Positions 10,021 to 18,474 of a DNA stretch of 64,000 bases are shown here, one piece after another. The notes beneath the pieces are model-generated. The model searched no databases. It had not been told where the DNA came from and saw only the letters and a program-made list of their open reading frames with translations. Source of the stretch: JANYLB01 sp963837715. Its GTDB lineage: Bacteria; Actinomycetota; Acidimicrobiia; IMCC26256; JANYLB01. The translations under genes were made by a program, and so were the position numbers. The first letter of the stretch is position 1, and each line of letters begins with the position of its first letter. The stretch covers positions 1,550,001 through 1,614,000 of the forward strand of contig CAWIOF010000002.1 of the NCBI GenBank assembly GCA_963837715.1, in the 5' to 3' direction.

Positions 10021-10221
10021 TTGGCTACAGGTACCGTGAAGTTCTTCAACGCCGAAAAGGGTTTCGGCTTCATCTCCCGCGAGCAGGGCGACGACGTGTT
10101 CGTCCACTTCTCCAACATCCAGGGGACGGGCTACAAGTCGCTCGACGAGGGTCAGCACGTCGAGTTCGACGTCGCTCCCGGCCGTAAGGGTGAGGAAGCA
10201 CAGAACGTCCGGGTGGTCTGA
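10021..10221 (+). CDS. Cold-shock domain protein (CspA family)
   Basis: A complete 66-residue CSD protein starting at TTG 10021. It contains RNP1 (KGFGFI) and RNP2 (VFVHFS), the aromatic nucleic-acid-binding surface of an OB fold. It should bind single-stranded RNA/DNA and act as an RNA chaperone. The opening ATGTVKFFNAEKGFGFI matches actinobacterial Csp proteins almost exactly, which supports the unusual TTG start. The gene is monocistronic and is followed by a strong intrinsic hairpin. Confidence 0.95.
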   Translation: MATGTVKFFNAEKGFGFISREQGDDVFVHFSNIQGTGYKSLDEGQHVEFDVAPGRKGEEAQNVRVV

Positions 10222-10258
10222 CACCACTCGACCGCCCCGATGGGGCGTTGAAGTCTTC

Positions 10259-10290
10259 GAGGCCCCGATCGGTTCTCCGACCGGGGCCTC
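10259..10290 (+). terminator. Rho-independent-type terminator after the cold-shock gene
   Basis: A 14-bp stem with a single mismatch (GAGGCCCCGATCGG paired with CCGACCGGGGCCTC) and the loop TTCT, followed by CTTGACG. There is no long T run, as is common in GC-rich actinobacteria. A smaller hairpin, CGCCCCGATGGGGCG, lies just upstream at 10233-10247. Confidence 0.7.
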
Positions 10291-10337
10291 TTGACGTCCG
10301 GACGACGTTCGAGCGATCGGTGTCGGGGCGGACGCGA

Positions 10338-10365
10338 GTCAGCGACCCGCTACGGGGTCGCTGAC
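10338..10365 (-). terminator. Perfect hairpin downstream of tRNA-Gly
   Basis: An 11-bp perfect stem (GTCAGCGACCC with GGGTCGCTGAC) around a six-base loop. It lies 16 bases past the tRNA 3' end in the direction of transcription (minus strand). The most likely role is tRNA transcript termination or 3' processing. No T tract follows. Confidence 0.6.
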
Positions 10366-10380
10366 CTGGACTTCTGTGGA

Positions 10381-10452
<72 letters not shown>

Positions 10453-10567
10453 CTGGTGGTGCACATGCCCTGCACATCCCGCGCGGGGAAGCCGAGGATA
10501 GCAAGGCTCGGACTGCATAGCCTGCCTGGTGGCGAACCCGCCGGACACCAGACGAACGGGAGCAGGC
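10453..10567. other. Intergenic region between tRNA-Gly and the divergent F420 oxidoreductase gene
   Basis: This region should hold the tRNA promoter on the minus strand and the oxidoreductase promoter on the plus strand. A TATCCT hexamer (reverse complement of 10495-10500) could serve as a tRNA -10 box, but I find no matching -35. GGGAG near 10558-10562 is a good ribosome binding site for the ATG at 10568. Confidence 0.4.
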
Positions 10568-11478
10568 ATGAAGATCGGGATCTTCGGCGGGGCGGCGGTC
10601 GACAGCGGGGCAATCGACACGATCGTCGCCGACGCACGGACGGCGGCCGACCAGGGGTTCGCCTCCTACTGGCTCCCCCAGATCTTCGGCGTCGACGCGC
10701 TCGACGACCCTGGCGATCGTCGGCCGGGAGGTCCCGACGATCGGGCTCGGCACCGCGGTGGTGCCGACGTACCCCCGCCACCCGATGATGCTCGCGGCGC
10801 AGGCCCGCACGGTGCAGGCCGCGACCGGCAGCCGACTCACGCTCGGCATCGGCCTCTCGCACAAGATCGTGATCGAGAACATGCTCGGCTACTCGTTCGC
10901 CAAGCCGGGTACGCACATGCGTGAGTACCTCTCGATCCTCATGCCGCTGATCCGCGGCGAGGCCGTCGTCCTTCGACGGTGAGGACCTCCATGCCCACCT
11001 CGCGCTGAGCCCCATCGACGGCGATCCCGCCCCCGTGCTCGTTGCCGCGCTCGGCACGAAGATGCTCGAGCACGCGGGCTCACTCGCCGACGGGACCATC
11101 CTCTGGATGACCGGCCCGACCACGGTGGAGTCGCACACAGTGCCCACGATCACGAAGGCCGCCGAAGCCGCGGGTCGCCCGACGCCGCGGGTCGCCGCGG
11201 GTGTGCCGGTGTGCGTCACGTCCGACGTCGACGGCACCAAGGCCCGGGCCGCGAAGGTCTACGCCGTCTACGGGACACTGCCGTCGTACCGGGCCATGCT
11301 CGATGCCGAGGGCATCGACGGCCCCGAGGACCTCGCGGTGATCGGCGACGAAGCCGCCGTCGCCGCCGGACTCCGCCGCTTCGCCGACGCCGGCGTCACC
11401 GAGCTCGCCGCGAGCGAGTTCGGCGGCACCGCCGACGAGCGCACCCGCACCCGCGAGCTCCTCCAGTCGCTCATCTGA
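10568..11478 (+). CDS. F420-dependent LLM-class oxidoreductase (TIGR03564-like), two frameshifts
   Basis: A luciferase-like monooxygenase fold of about 302 residues after repair. The start MKIGIFGGAA, the segment GLGTAVVPTYPRHPMMLAAQARTVQ, and the later LTLGIGLSHK and PVLVAALGTKMLEHAG are typical of the mycobacterial MSMEG_4879-like F420-dependent group. These enzymes use coenzyme F420 for hydride transfer; the substrate is unknown. Frames change at 10708-10710 (CCC run) and at 10970-10971 (CC, whose repair gives AVVFDGEDL). Each needs one base removed. The gene is transcribed alone. Confidence 0.82.
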
Positions 11479-11505
11479 CGGAGCCAGGCGGTCCGAACCG
11501 ACGAG

Positions 11506-11548
11506 GTTGGAAGCGTGGGGTTCGGTATCCGGACCTGACGCTGCCAAC
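11506..11548. terminator. Inverted repeat between convergent genes, possible bidirectional terminator
   Basis: GTTGGAAGCG at 11506-11515 pairs with CGCTGCCAAC at 11539-11548 with one mismatch, across a 23-base loop. It lies between the stop of the F420 oxidoreductase (11478) and the stop of the convergent FUSC gene (11582). No T run is present, so the role is tentative. Confidence 0.4.
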
Positions 11549-11581
11549 GTCCGGTGGATCCGGGTTGAGCGACGCCGCGGG

Positions 11582-13751
11582 TCAGTGGAGGTCGCCTACG
11601 GATGCGGCAACTGGGGCGGTGAGCTCGGTGAGGGCAATGAGCCACTCGCGGGCGAACGCGGCGCGCACCGCCGCGGGGGCGTCGTCGCCGTCGGCATGGG
11701 CGGCGAGGCACGAGACGACCGGGCCCCGGGTGCTGTCGGCGGTCGTGATCCAGTCGGCGGGAGGTGGTGGATCGGCGGTCGGCCGCTCGATCGCGCCCGC
11801 GATGGCGTCCCAGTCGCGCCCGAGCGCAGCCGCCGCTGCGTCGAGCACGGCGCCGGCTTGCGGACACAGCCCGTCGCCCAACCGGCGCCGGTCGAACTCG
11901 AAGATGCGGAGACCGTTGCGCGCGGTGTCGGCCGCGCTGAGCAGCGCACCCCAGGGCCGTCGACTCCCGGGATCGGCTGCGGTGTCCGCGAGGTACTGCG
12001 TGTACGCCGCCTCGGCCCGGCGCGAGCGGGCCCGCACCGTACGGCGATGCTCGAGATCGGGCGCGACCGCGCAGGAGGCCAGGGCCCGGTACAGCGCGGC
12101 CGCGATCTTGCGCAGGGTCACCTCCGCGCGCCGCGGCCAGAACACCAGCGCGACGACCACGCTCACGGTGGCGCCGATCGCGATGTCTTCGATCCGCACG
12201 AGTCCGGTGCGCCAGCCCTCGGGGACGATCAGGTTGAACAGGGCCACCACCAGCACGGTGAACGCGGCCTGTCCGGCGACGAAGCCGAGCACCTGCGGGA
12301 AGTAGGCCGCACAGAAGTACGCCACGATCATCACGACCCAGAGGCCGACGCGGTCGACGCCCAGCACCGCGAGCACTGCGGCGGCGACGGCGAACCCGAC
12401 GGCCGTCCCCGCGGCGGCCTCCATCGCCGAGCGGCCGGTGTCGAATGCGTTCGATCGGAGGACCGAGAGCGTCCCGAGCGCGACCCAGAACGCGTGGTCG
12501 AGCGAGCCCAGGAGCGCCACGAACACCGCGAGCGCGAGCGCGATCCCCGACCGGGCGCTGTCCTGGAACCACGGTGACGACACCCGGAACTGCGACATGA
12601 CCGTGTCCGCGAAGCGACGACCGGTCTCGCCCGGACGGGGCGCCTCGACCAGCGGGCTCGTGTCGTCGTCGTCGGGCGGCAGCTCCCCGCCTGCGAGCAC
12701 CGCTGCGTTCGTGGCGATCCCGACGGCGAGGAAGCCGAGGGCACGGACGACGAACGTGATGTCGAGATCGCGAACCGCGTCGGCCGGCTCGTCTCCCCGG
12801 CGCAACCGGTCGACCACCGCTTCGCACCTCGGCGTCGCGCAGGGTGGTCCGCTCGGCGAGCAGCACGGCGGCGTCGGGGATCTCGTCGCCGGTGAGCAAC
12901 GACCGCGCCGCGACCTGCAGCGTCGCGACCGTGAACCGCAACGTGTCGGCACCGACCGGGTGGTCCGTGAGCACGGCTCCGACCGGCGCGTCCGTCGGAG
13001 CACCGACCTGGGCGTCGAACAGCGTCCCGGACCGGCGAAGCTGCTCGACGAGCAACGTCAACGCGGCGTCGTGCGCACTCGGCCCGGCCGGTCGGGTCGG
13101 CATCGTCGACTGGTGCCGCAGCTCGACGAGCGCCTGCGCGACGGCCGCGCGCTGCTCCGGGCTCGGGCCACCGGGCTGCGCGAGCCCCGCGATCCCGTTT
13201 GCGAGCGCCGTACACGCACGACCAGCCGCGGCACGGGTTGCCAGACGCTGGCGGCGGGGCCACAGGAACTGCGCCGCCATGATCGCAGCCGCGCCGGCGA
13301 GGAACCAGCCCCCGACCCGCGGACCGATGTCGCCCAGGCTTCCCTCGACCGTGACCCCGAGCACGAACGAGAGGATCACCGGACTCACCGCCGCGCTGTA
13401 GGCGCCGCCGAGGAACCCGACGAAGCGGGCCGTGAATCCGACGAGCAGCATCGCCACGACCGCGGCCCACATGTGCATCGACAACGCGGTCCCCAGCGCG
13501 ACGAGCGTGGCGCCGACGAGCGTGAGCACGAGGTAGGACCGGGCCCGGGGCCAGGGTGCGCCGCCGAAGTCGGCGAAGCCGAGGAACGCGAACGCGCCGA
13601 ACGCACCGAAGAGCGCGGCCTGACTGCTCCCGACGACCTCGAGCAGGAAGGCGAACACGAGGGGTGCCGCGATCGCGACGCGTATGCCCTTCTCGAGCGC
13701 GAGGTGGCCCGGGTCCGCCGGAAGGCGCACCCAGGATCGGAGCCGGTGCAA
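11582..13751 (-). CDS. FUSC-family membrane protein / aromatic acid exporter-like (frameshifted)
   Basis: About 722 residues after repair. It has two blocks of membrane helices, each followed by a cytoplasmic helical region, the internal duplication seen in the fusaric-acid-resistance (FUSC, YccS/AaeB) family. The first block includes GIRVAIAAPLVFAFLLEVVG and LSMHMWAAVVAMLLVG; the second includes ALAVFVALLGSLDHAFWVALGTLSVLRSNAF. The family exports aromatic acids or other small organics. Start TTG 13751 leaves an eight-base gap after the upstream stop; GTG 13730 is an alternative. The frame shifts near 12819-12824; removing one base restores DAEVEAVVDRLRRG. It is the last gene of a minus-strand run of seven. 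Confidence 0.8.
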
Positions 13752-13759
13752 CCCGCGGC

Positions 13760-14692
13760 TCAGGTCCCGGCGAGCCGCGCAACGACCGGCGCGAACGCCT
13801 CGATTTGGTCGTCGCCGATCACGATGTAGCTCACGCCCCACCGCTCGCGACGCTCGACGAGCGTGTCGCAGATCTCGTCGACGGTGCCGAGGAGCGCCAC
13901 ACCGGAGCCCAGTGCTTCCTCCGCGGTGATGCCGAACGCGGGAGCCGCGGCTTCGGCGAGCGACTGGCGGTCGTCGGTGACCGCCGCGAAGAAGTATCGG
14001 ATCTGCAGTTCGATGCTCTCGAACCGGTCGCCCGCGCCGTCCCTGATCCAGCCGATCTTGCGCTCGGTCTGCTCGGCAACGGTGTCGGCGGCCTGGTCGG
14101 AGCTCAACTCCCCCGCTCGCAGGTTCGGGTTGATCCCGATGATGTCGGCATCGCGGCCCGCGAGCGTCAGCACTTTGCGGCCACCGCCGCCGATCATGAT
14201 CGGCAGCGGTTGCTGGATCGGCTTCGGGATCGAGTCGTAGTCGGTGATCGTGTAGTGCGTCCCGGAGTAGCTGAACGAGCCCTCCGCGAAGCACCCCTTG
14301 ATCACGGCGAGCGCCTCCTCGAGCCGAGCGATGCGCACGCCCGCGGAGTCGTAGGGAAGGCCGAGCGCGTCGTAGTCGACCCGCATCCACCCGGCCCCGA
14401 GGCCGAGCTCGACCCGACCGTCGGAGAGGAGGTCGATCGTCGCGGTCTCCTTGGCGAGGATCGCCGGGTGCTTGTAGTCGTTGTCGAACACCAGCGCCCC
14501 GACGCGCAGGGTCGTCGTCGCCTCCGCGGCCATCGCGAGGCCGATCATCGGGGCGAGTCGGGTGTCGATGAAGTGGTCGGGCATGAAGAGCGTCGAGTAC
14601 CCGAGCCCCTCGATCCGGCGGGCCTTCTCGCGCCACGCCGCACCGTCGGGTGAGTCCGACACCTGCACACCGAATCGAAATGATCTCGTCAC
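13760..14692 (-). CDS. F420-dependent luciferase-like oxidoreductase (TIGR03621-like), copy A
   Basis: An LLM-fold enzyme of 310 residues from GTG 14692 (TRSFRFGVQV). Hallmarks are LGYSTLFMPDHF, RVELGLGAGWM, the PIMIGGGG motif that binds the F420 phosphate region, and GRDADIIGINPNL. It closely parallels the gene directly upstream (14707-15639), so the pair is a tandem duplication with diverged C-termini. Such enzymes transfer hydride to or from F420; many are tied to mycofactocin- or F420-dependent catabolism. The substrate is unknown. Confidence 0.87.
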   Translation of the reverse strand: MTRSFRFGVQVSDSPDGAAWREKARRIEGLGYSTLFMPDHFIDTRLAPMIGLAMAAEATTTLRVGALVFDNDYKHPAILAKETATIDLLSDGRVELGLGAGWMRVDYDALGLPYDSAGVRIARLEEALAVIKGCFAEGSFSYSGTHYTITDYDSIPKPIQQPLPIMIGGGGRKVLTLAGRDADIIGINPNLRAGELSSDQAADTVAEQTERKIGWIRDGAGDRFESIELQIRYFFAAVTDDRQSLAEAAAPAFGITAEEALGSGVALLGTVDEICDTLVERRERWGVSYIVIGDDQIEAFAPVVARLAGT

Positions 14693-14706
14693 GCCGGCAG
14701 CGTAGG

Positions 14707-15639
14707 TCAGGCGGGGGCGAGGGCGGCGACGACGGGGGCGACGAGGTCGAGGGACTCCTCGGGGAACACGTGGTAGTTGAAGCCCCACCGGTCTCGCCGG
14801 TACCGGAGCTCCTCGATCATCGACGCGACCGACCCGATCAGGAGGACCGGCGTGTGCAGCGCTTCGTCGGCCGGGACCCCGAACGAAGCGGCGATCCCTT
14901 CGGCGAGCGCACCGGGGTCGTCGGTCTGGTGCACGAAGCCGACGAGCGACTGGAGCTCGATCTGGTCGAACCGGGGGCCGGCCGCCTCGCGCACCCACTC
15001 GATCTTCTCGTCGGTCGACGGGCCACTCAAGGAGATCGCGGCGTCGTGCGCGTTGGGGTCACCCGACTTGAGATTCGCATTGATCCCGACGACGTCGGCT
15101 TCACGGGCCGCGTAGCTGAGGACCCGCTTGCCACCCCCGCCGATGACGAACGGCACCGGTTGCTGGACCGGTTTCGGGTGACCATCGAGCTCCGTCACCG
15201 TGTAGTGCTCGCCGGAGAAGCTGAACGGGCCGTCGGCGAAGAGGCCCTTCACGATCGCCACCGACTCGACGAGGCGGTCGATGCGCATGCCCGGTCGGTC
15301 GAGCGGGATCCCGGCTTTCTCGTAGTCGACGGTCATCCATCCCGCGCCGAGACCGGCTTCGAGGCGGCCGTCGGAGAGGAGGTCGATCGTGGCCAGCTCC
15401 CGGGCGAGCACGACCGGGTGCTTGTAGTCGTTGCCGAGCACGAGTGAGCCCACGCGCAGGTCGGTGGTGACCGCGGCGGCAGTCGCCATCGCGGGGATCG
15501 GCGCGAGCGGGTGGTCGACGAAGTGGTCGGGGACGTAGAGGGTCGAGAACCCCTCGGCTTCGGTCCGACGGGCGAGGTCGGCGAACTCCTTCGCCGGTCG
15601 GGCCTGCTTGGCGAGGACGCCGAAGCGGAACGGCTTCAT
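14707..15639 (-). CDS. F420-dependent luciferase-like oxidoreductase, copy B
   Basis: A 310-residue paralogue of the downstream gene. It shares FSTLYVPDHF, GRLEAGLGAGWM, PFVIGGGGKRVL and AREADVVGINANL at equivalent places. Its ATG (15637-15639) overlaps the dUTPase stop in an ATGA arrangement, so it is translationally coupled to dut. The 14-bp gap to copy A indicates one transcript. An F420 rather than FMN cofactor is inferred from family resemblance. Confidence 0.88.
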   Translation of the reverse strand: MKPFRFGVLAKQARPAKEFADLARRTEAEGFSTLYVPDHFVDHPLAPIPAMATAAAVTTDLRVGSLVLGNDYKHPVVLARELATIDLLSDGRLEAGLGAGWMTVDYEKAGIPLDRPGMRIDRLVESVAIVKGLFADGPFSFSGEHYTVTELDGHPKPVQQPVPFVIGGGGKRVLSYAAREADVVGINANLKSGDPNAHDAAISLSGPSTDEKIEWVREAAGPRFDQIELQSLVGFVHQTDDPGALAEGIAASFGVPADEALHTPVLLIGSVASMIEELRYRRDRWGFNYHVFPEESLDLVAPVVAALAPA

Positions 15640-16091
15640 CGACCGGTCGATCCGAAGCCGAACGTGTCGCGGGTGGTCTCGTCGAGCGTGTCGACCTCGA
15701 TCCACTCGACCTGCTCGACCCGCTGGACCACGAGCTGCGCGATGCGGTCGCCGCGCTGCACCGTGTAGGGCTCGTGCGGGTCGGTGTTCACGAGCAGCAC
15801 CTTGATCTCGCCGCGGTACTGCGGGTCGATCAACCCCGGCGTGTTGAGGCAGGTGACGCCGTGCTTGAGCGCGAGACCGGATCGCGGCTGCACGAACCCG
15901 CCGCACCCGGGCGGGATCGCGATCGCGAGACCGGTCGGAACCAGGGCCCGTCCGCCGCCCGGCGCGAGCTCGGCGCCTTCGCGGGCACACAGGTCGTAGC
16001 CGGCGTCGTCGTCGTGTTGGCGCGCCGGGAGCGCGAGGTCGGGGTCGAGCCGGGTCACCGGGATCTGCACGGCTGCGAGACTACCGATCAC
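15636..16091 (-). CDS. dut: Deoxyuridine 5'-triphosphate nucleotidohydrolase (dUTPase)
   Basis: A complete 151-residue trimeric-type dUTPase. Motif 1 (DDDAGYDLCA), motif 2 (PRSGLALKHG), motif 3 (TPGLIDPQYRGEI), motif 4 (RGDRIAQLVV) and motif 5 (RDTFGFGSTGR) are all intact. It hydrolyses dUTP to dUMP and pyrophosphate, which keeps uracil out of DNA and supplies dTMP synthesis. Its setting, between DUF3501 and F420 enzymes, is unusual for a housekeeping gene; it lies two bases after the DUF3501 stop. Confidence 0.95.
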   Translation of the reverse strand: MIGSLAAVQIPVTRLDPDLALPARQHDDDAGYDLCAREGAELAPGGGRALVPTGLAIAIPPGCGGFVQPRSGLALKHGVTCLNTPGLIDPQYRGEIKVLLVNTDPHEPYTVQRGDRIAQLVVQRVEQVEWIEVDTLDETTRDTFGFGSTGR

Positions 16092-16093
16092 GG

Positions 16094-16675
16094 TCAGGCG
16101 GCAAAGTCGCCGAGGAGCTCGTCGCGCTGCTCGTCGGTCAGCTCGGTCCGTTCCTGGTACTCGGGGTGGTCGATCACGATGCTCACGGGGCCGTCGACGA
16201 ATGCGGCGCGCTGGGCGTCGGTGAAGTCGAACTTCAGGTAGTGCACCGTCGTGGTGATCTCGTCTTCGCGGGTGAGTCGGTCGATGTCTCGCTCGCGACC
16301 CGTCGACCGCTCCCCCGCCACGTCGATGTGGACGTGGTCCTGGATGGCCGTGAGCCGGGGCAACCAGTAGCGCATCGCCTGGTCGTCGGTGATCTCGATG
16401 AACAGCGTCGAGGAGAGCTGGCCGGTCTCGGGGATGAGGTCGTTGTAGGTCGCGAGCTCGTGCTCGATCTGCTCGTCGCGGATGAGCCGTTCGACCCGGG
16501 CCATCTCCTGGATCTGGAACCGCATCGTCGCCGCGTTCTCGAACACCATCGTGACGATGTCGCCGATGTGGATGCGGCGCTTCTTCTTCATCGTGATGAT
16601 CTCGGCCCGGAACGCGTCGCGCTCGCGCTCGTACTCGCGCAGGTCCTTGATGTCGGAGTTCGTGAGCTTCCTCAC
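16094..16675 (-). CDS. DUF3501-family protein
   Basis: A 193-residue soluble protein starting at GTG 16675 (RKLTNSDIKDLREYERERDAF), which overlaps the stop of the Fe-S oxidoreductase as GTGA. It is rich in charged residues and contains KKKRRIHIGDIVTMVFENA and MRYWLPRLTAI. DUF3501 genes are commonly found immediately after a rubrerythrin and a GlpC-like Fe-S protein, exactly as here, so it probably belongs to that oxidative-stress or electron-transfer module. The biochemical function is not known. Confidence 0.85.
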   Translation of the reverse strand: MRKLTNSDIKDLREYERERDAFRAEIITMKKKRRIHIGDIVTMVFENAATMRFQIQEMARVERLIRDEQIEHELATYNDLIPETGQLSSTLFIEITDDQAMRYWLPRLTAIQDHVHIDVAGERSTGRERDIDRLTREDEITTTVHYLKFDFTDAQRAAFVDGPVSIVIDHPEYQERTELTDEQRDELLGDFAA

Positions 16676-17988
16676 GCGTCTTCCACCCCGCCCTCGTCCA
16701 ATCCGTAGGCGCGGGCGAGCACCTGGAGCGGGTGCGACGGGACCTTGCCCGTCGCCTCCCTGATCGCCGTGTTCGAGAGGTGGCAGTCGCCGGCCACGAG
16801 GTCGGTGTCGGCCTTGGCGACGGCTTCCATCAACGGCTTGGCGATCTTCTTCGCCATCTCGACGTTCTCGGCCCGCAGACCCCACGTGCCGTCGATCGCC
16901 GAGCACCGTTCGACCATGGTGACCTTGGCCCCGGTGAGCTTCATCAGGTCGGCGCTCTTCGGGCCGATCTGCTGCGCCCGGGAGTGGCACGCGGCCTGCC
17001 ACGTGATCGTGTCGTAGGTCGACCCGCTCGAGAAGTCGGTGTCGAGGGGGGCTTCCTTGTGCCGCTTGATCAGGTACTCCGATGCATCGAAGGTGTGCTC
17101 GGCGACGAGGCGCGCGTCGTCGGTGCCGAGGAAGTCGGGGTACTCGTTCTTCAGCACGTAGCCGCAGGTCGGCTGGGGCACGACGACGTCGTGCCCGGCT
17201 CGCACCGCCGCCGCGAGCACGGCGACGTTCTTGCGGGCGTGCTCCTGGAACTTCGCCACGTCGCCCGCGTCGAGCCAGGGCATGCCGCAGCAGACCTCGC
17301 CGTCGGGGAGGTCGCAGGCGATGCCGTTGCGCTCGTACACCCCGACCAGGGCCTTGCCGATCTCGGGATCCTGGTACTCGACGAGACACGTGGGGAACAT
17401 CGCGACGGTGCCCCGCTCGGCCGCCGGCTTCGTCAGCCGCCGGCGCTCCCGGGTGGTGAACCACTTCGAGAACCGGACCTTCGCGTAGTCGGGCAGGAGC
17501 CGATCCTTGGCGATGCCCGTGGTCTTCTCCATCAGCGTGCGCACGAACCCCACGGTGTTCGTGCGGTTCACGACCGGCGCGAGCGCCGAGGCGATCGTGC
17601 CCTGGAGGTCGGTGCGGGCCAGCAACTTCGCGTTCAACCCGACCTTGCCCTCACGGTGCTCGATCGCGAGCGACCGCAACATGAGGCGGGGGAAGTCGAT
17701 GACCCACTCCTGCTCCCGACCCGGCGTGTAGGGGCAGACCACGAAGCAGAGCTTGCACTGGTAGCACTCGTCGACGACCTGGGTGTGCTGGGCGTCGGTG
17801 AGCACCGTCACGTCGTGCGCGCCGTCTTCGTGGTCGTCGATCATCCGGAACAGGTCCTTGAAGCTCGGACAGAACCGGACGCACACGCGACAGTCGGAAC
17901 AGATCTGGAAGGTGCGGTCCCGCTCGACCCGCGCCGCAGCCGGGTCGGAGTACCCGGCTGCGAGCGGGTCGTAGAGGTTGGTGCTCAC
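16672..17988 (-). CDS. Fe-S oxidoreductase with two [4Fe-4S] and two CCG domains (GlpC/HdrD-like)
   Basis: A 438-residue protein from GTG 17988 (STNLYDPLAAG). Two ferredoxin motifs, CSDCRVCVRFCP and CYQCKLCFVVCPY, are followed by two cysteine-rich CCG domains: the first ends in VCCGMPWLDAGD, and the second includes ACHSRAQQIG and RCSAIDGTWG. This layout is that of GlpC, LldE/GlcF and heterodisulfide-reductase subunit D, which carry electrons between a flavoprotein and a membrane or disulfide acceptor. Its place between rubrerythrin and DUF3501 suggests it feeds electrons to peroxide reduction. That role is inference. Confidence 0.88.
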   Translation of the reverse strand: MSTNLYDPLAAGYSDPAAARVERDRTFQICSDCRVCVRFCPSFKDLFRMIDDHEDGAHDVTVLTDAQHTQVVDECYQCKLCFVVCPYTPGREQEWVIDFPRLMLRSLAIEHREGKVGLNAKLLARTDLQGTIASALAPVVNRTNTVGFVRTLMEKTTGIAKDRLLPDYAKVRFSKWFTTRERRRLTKPAAERGTVAMFPTCLVEYQDPEIGKALVGVYERNGIACDLPDGEVCCGMPWLDAGDVAKFQEHARKNVAVLAAAVRAGHDVVVPQPTCGYVLKNEYPDFLGTDDARLVAEHTFDASEYLIKRHKEAPLDTDFSSGSTYDTITWQAACHSRAQQIGPKSADLMKLTGAKVTMVERCSAIDGTWGLRAENVEMAKKIAKPLMEAVAKADTDLVAGDCHLSNTAIREATGKVPSHPLQVLARAYGLDEGGVEDA

Positions 17989-18002
17989 GAGATGCTGCGC
18001 TG

Positions 18003-18422
18003 CTAGCTGACCGACTCGAGGCCCTGGGTGAAGCGACCCGCGTGGCTCTTCTCGGCGCGTGCGAGCGTCTCGAGCCACTCGGAGATCTCGTCGAAGCCCT
18101 CGTCGCGCGCGGTCTTGGAGAAGCCCGGGTACATCTCGGTGTACTCGTACGTCTCGCCGGCGACCGCCGACTTGAGGTTGTCCTCCGTCGGACCGACCGG
18201 GACACCCGTGACCGGGTCGCCCGTCTCGGCGAGGAAGTCGAAGTGGCCGAACGCGTGGCCGGTCTCGCCCTCGGCGACGGAGCGGAACAACGCGGCGACG
18301 TCGGGGTAGCCCTCGACGTCGGCCTTCTGGGCGAAGTAGAGGTACCGACGGTTGGCCTGGCTCTCGCCCGCGAACGCTTCCTTCAGGTTCTCTTCGGTCT
18401 TGCTGCCTTTCAGGTCGGGCAT
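18003..18422 (-). CDS. Rubrerythrin-like diiron protein without rubredoxin domain
   Basis: A 139-residue four-helix ferritin-like protein. Glu/His iron ligands are visible in AGESQANRRYLYFAQKA, EGETGHAFGHFDF, AGETYEYTEMYP and ARAEKSHAGRF. The C-terminal rubredoxin domain (CxxC pairs) of classical rubrerythrin is missing, so electrons must come from a partner, plausibly the downstream Fe-S oxidoreductase 14 bp away. It probably reduces hydrogen peroxide or scavenges oxygen. The start at ATG 18422 is preceded by AGGAG; a longer in-frame ATG at 18503 would enter the neighbouring gene. Confidence 0.9.
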   Translation of the reverse strand: MPDLKGSKTEENLKEAFAGESQANRRYLYFAQKADVEGYPDVAALFRSVAEGETGHAFGHFDFLAETGDPVTGVPVGPTEDNLKSAVAGETYEYTEMYPGFSKTARDEGFDEISEWLETLARAEKSHAGRFTQGLESVS

Positions 18423-18474
18423 CTGGTGCTCCTGTCTCGGGGATGGGGGTCGAACACTGGGGGGCTCCCGACGA

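Noticed and set aside
11268..14636. An 1,122-codon minus-strand frame suggesting a fused oxidoreductase-exporter
   Set aside because: Only its middle part (about 13750 to 12825) codes for real FUSC sequence. The rest is out of frame with the LLM oxidoreductase and with the second half of FUSC; the FUSC frameshift explains it.
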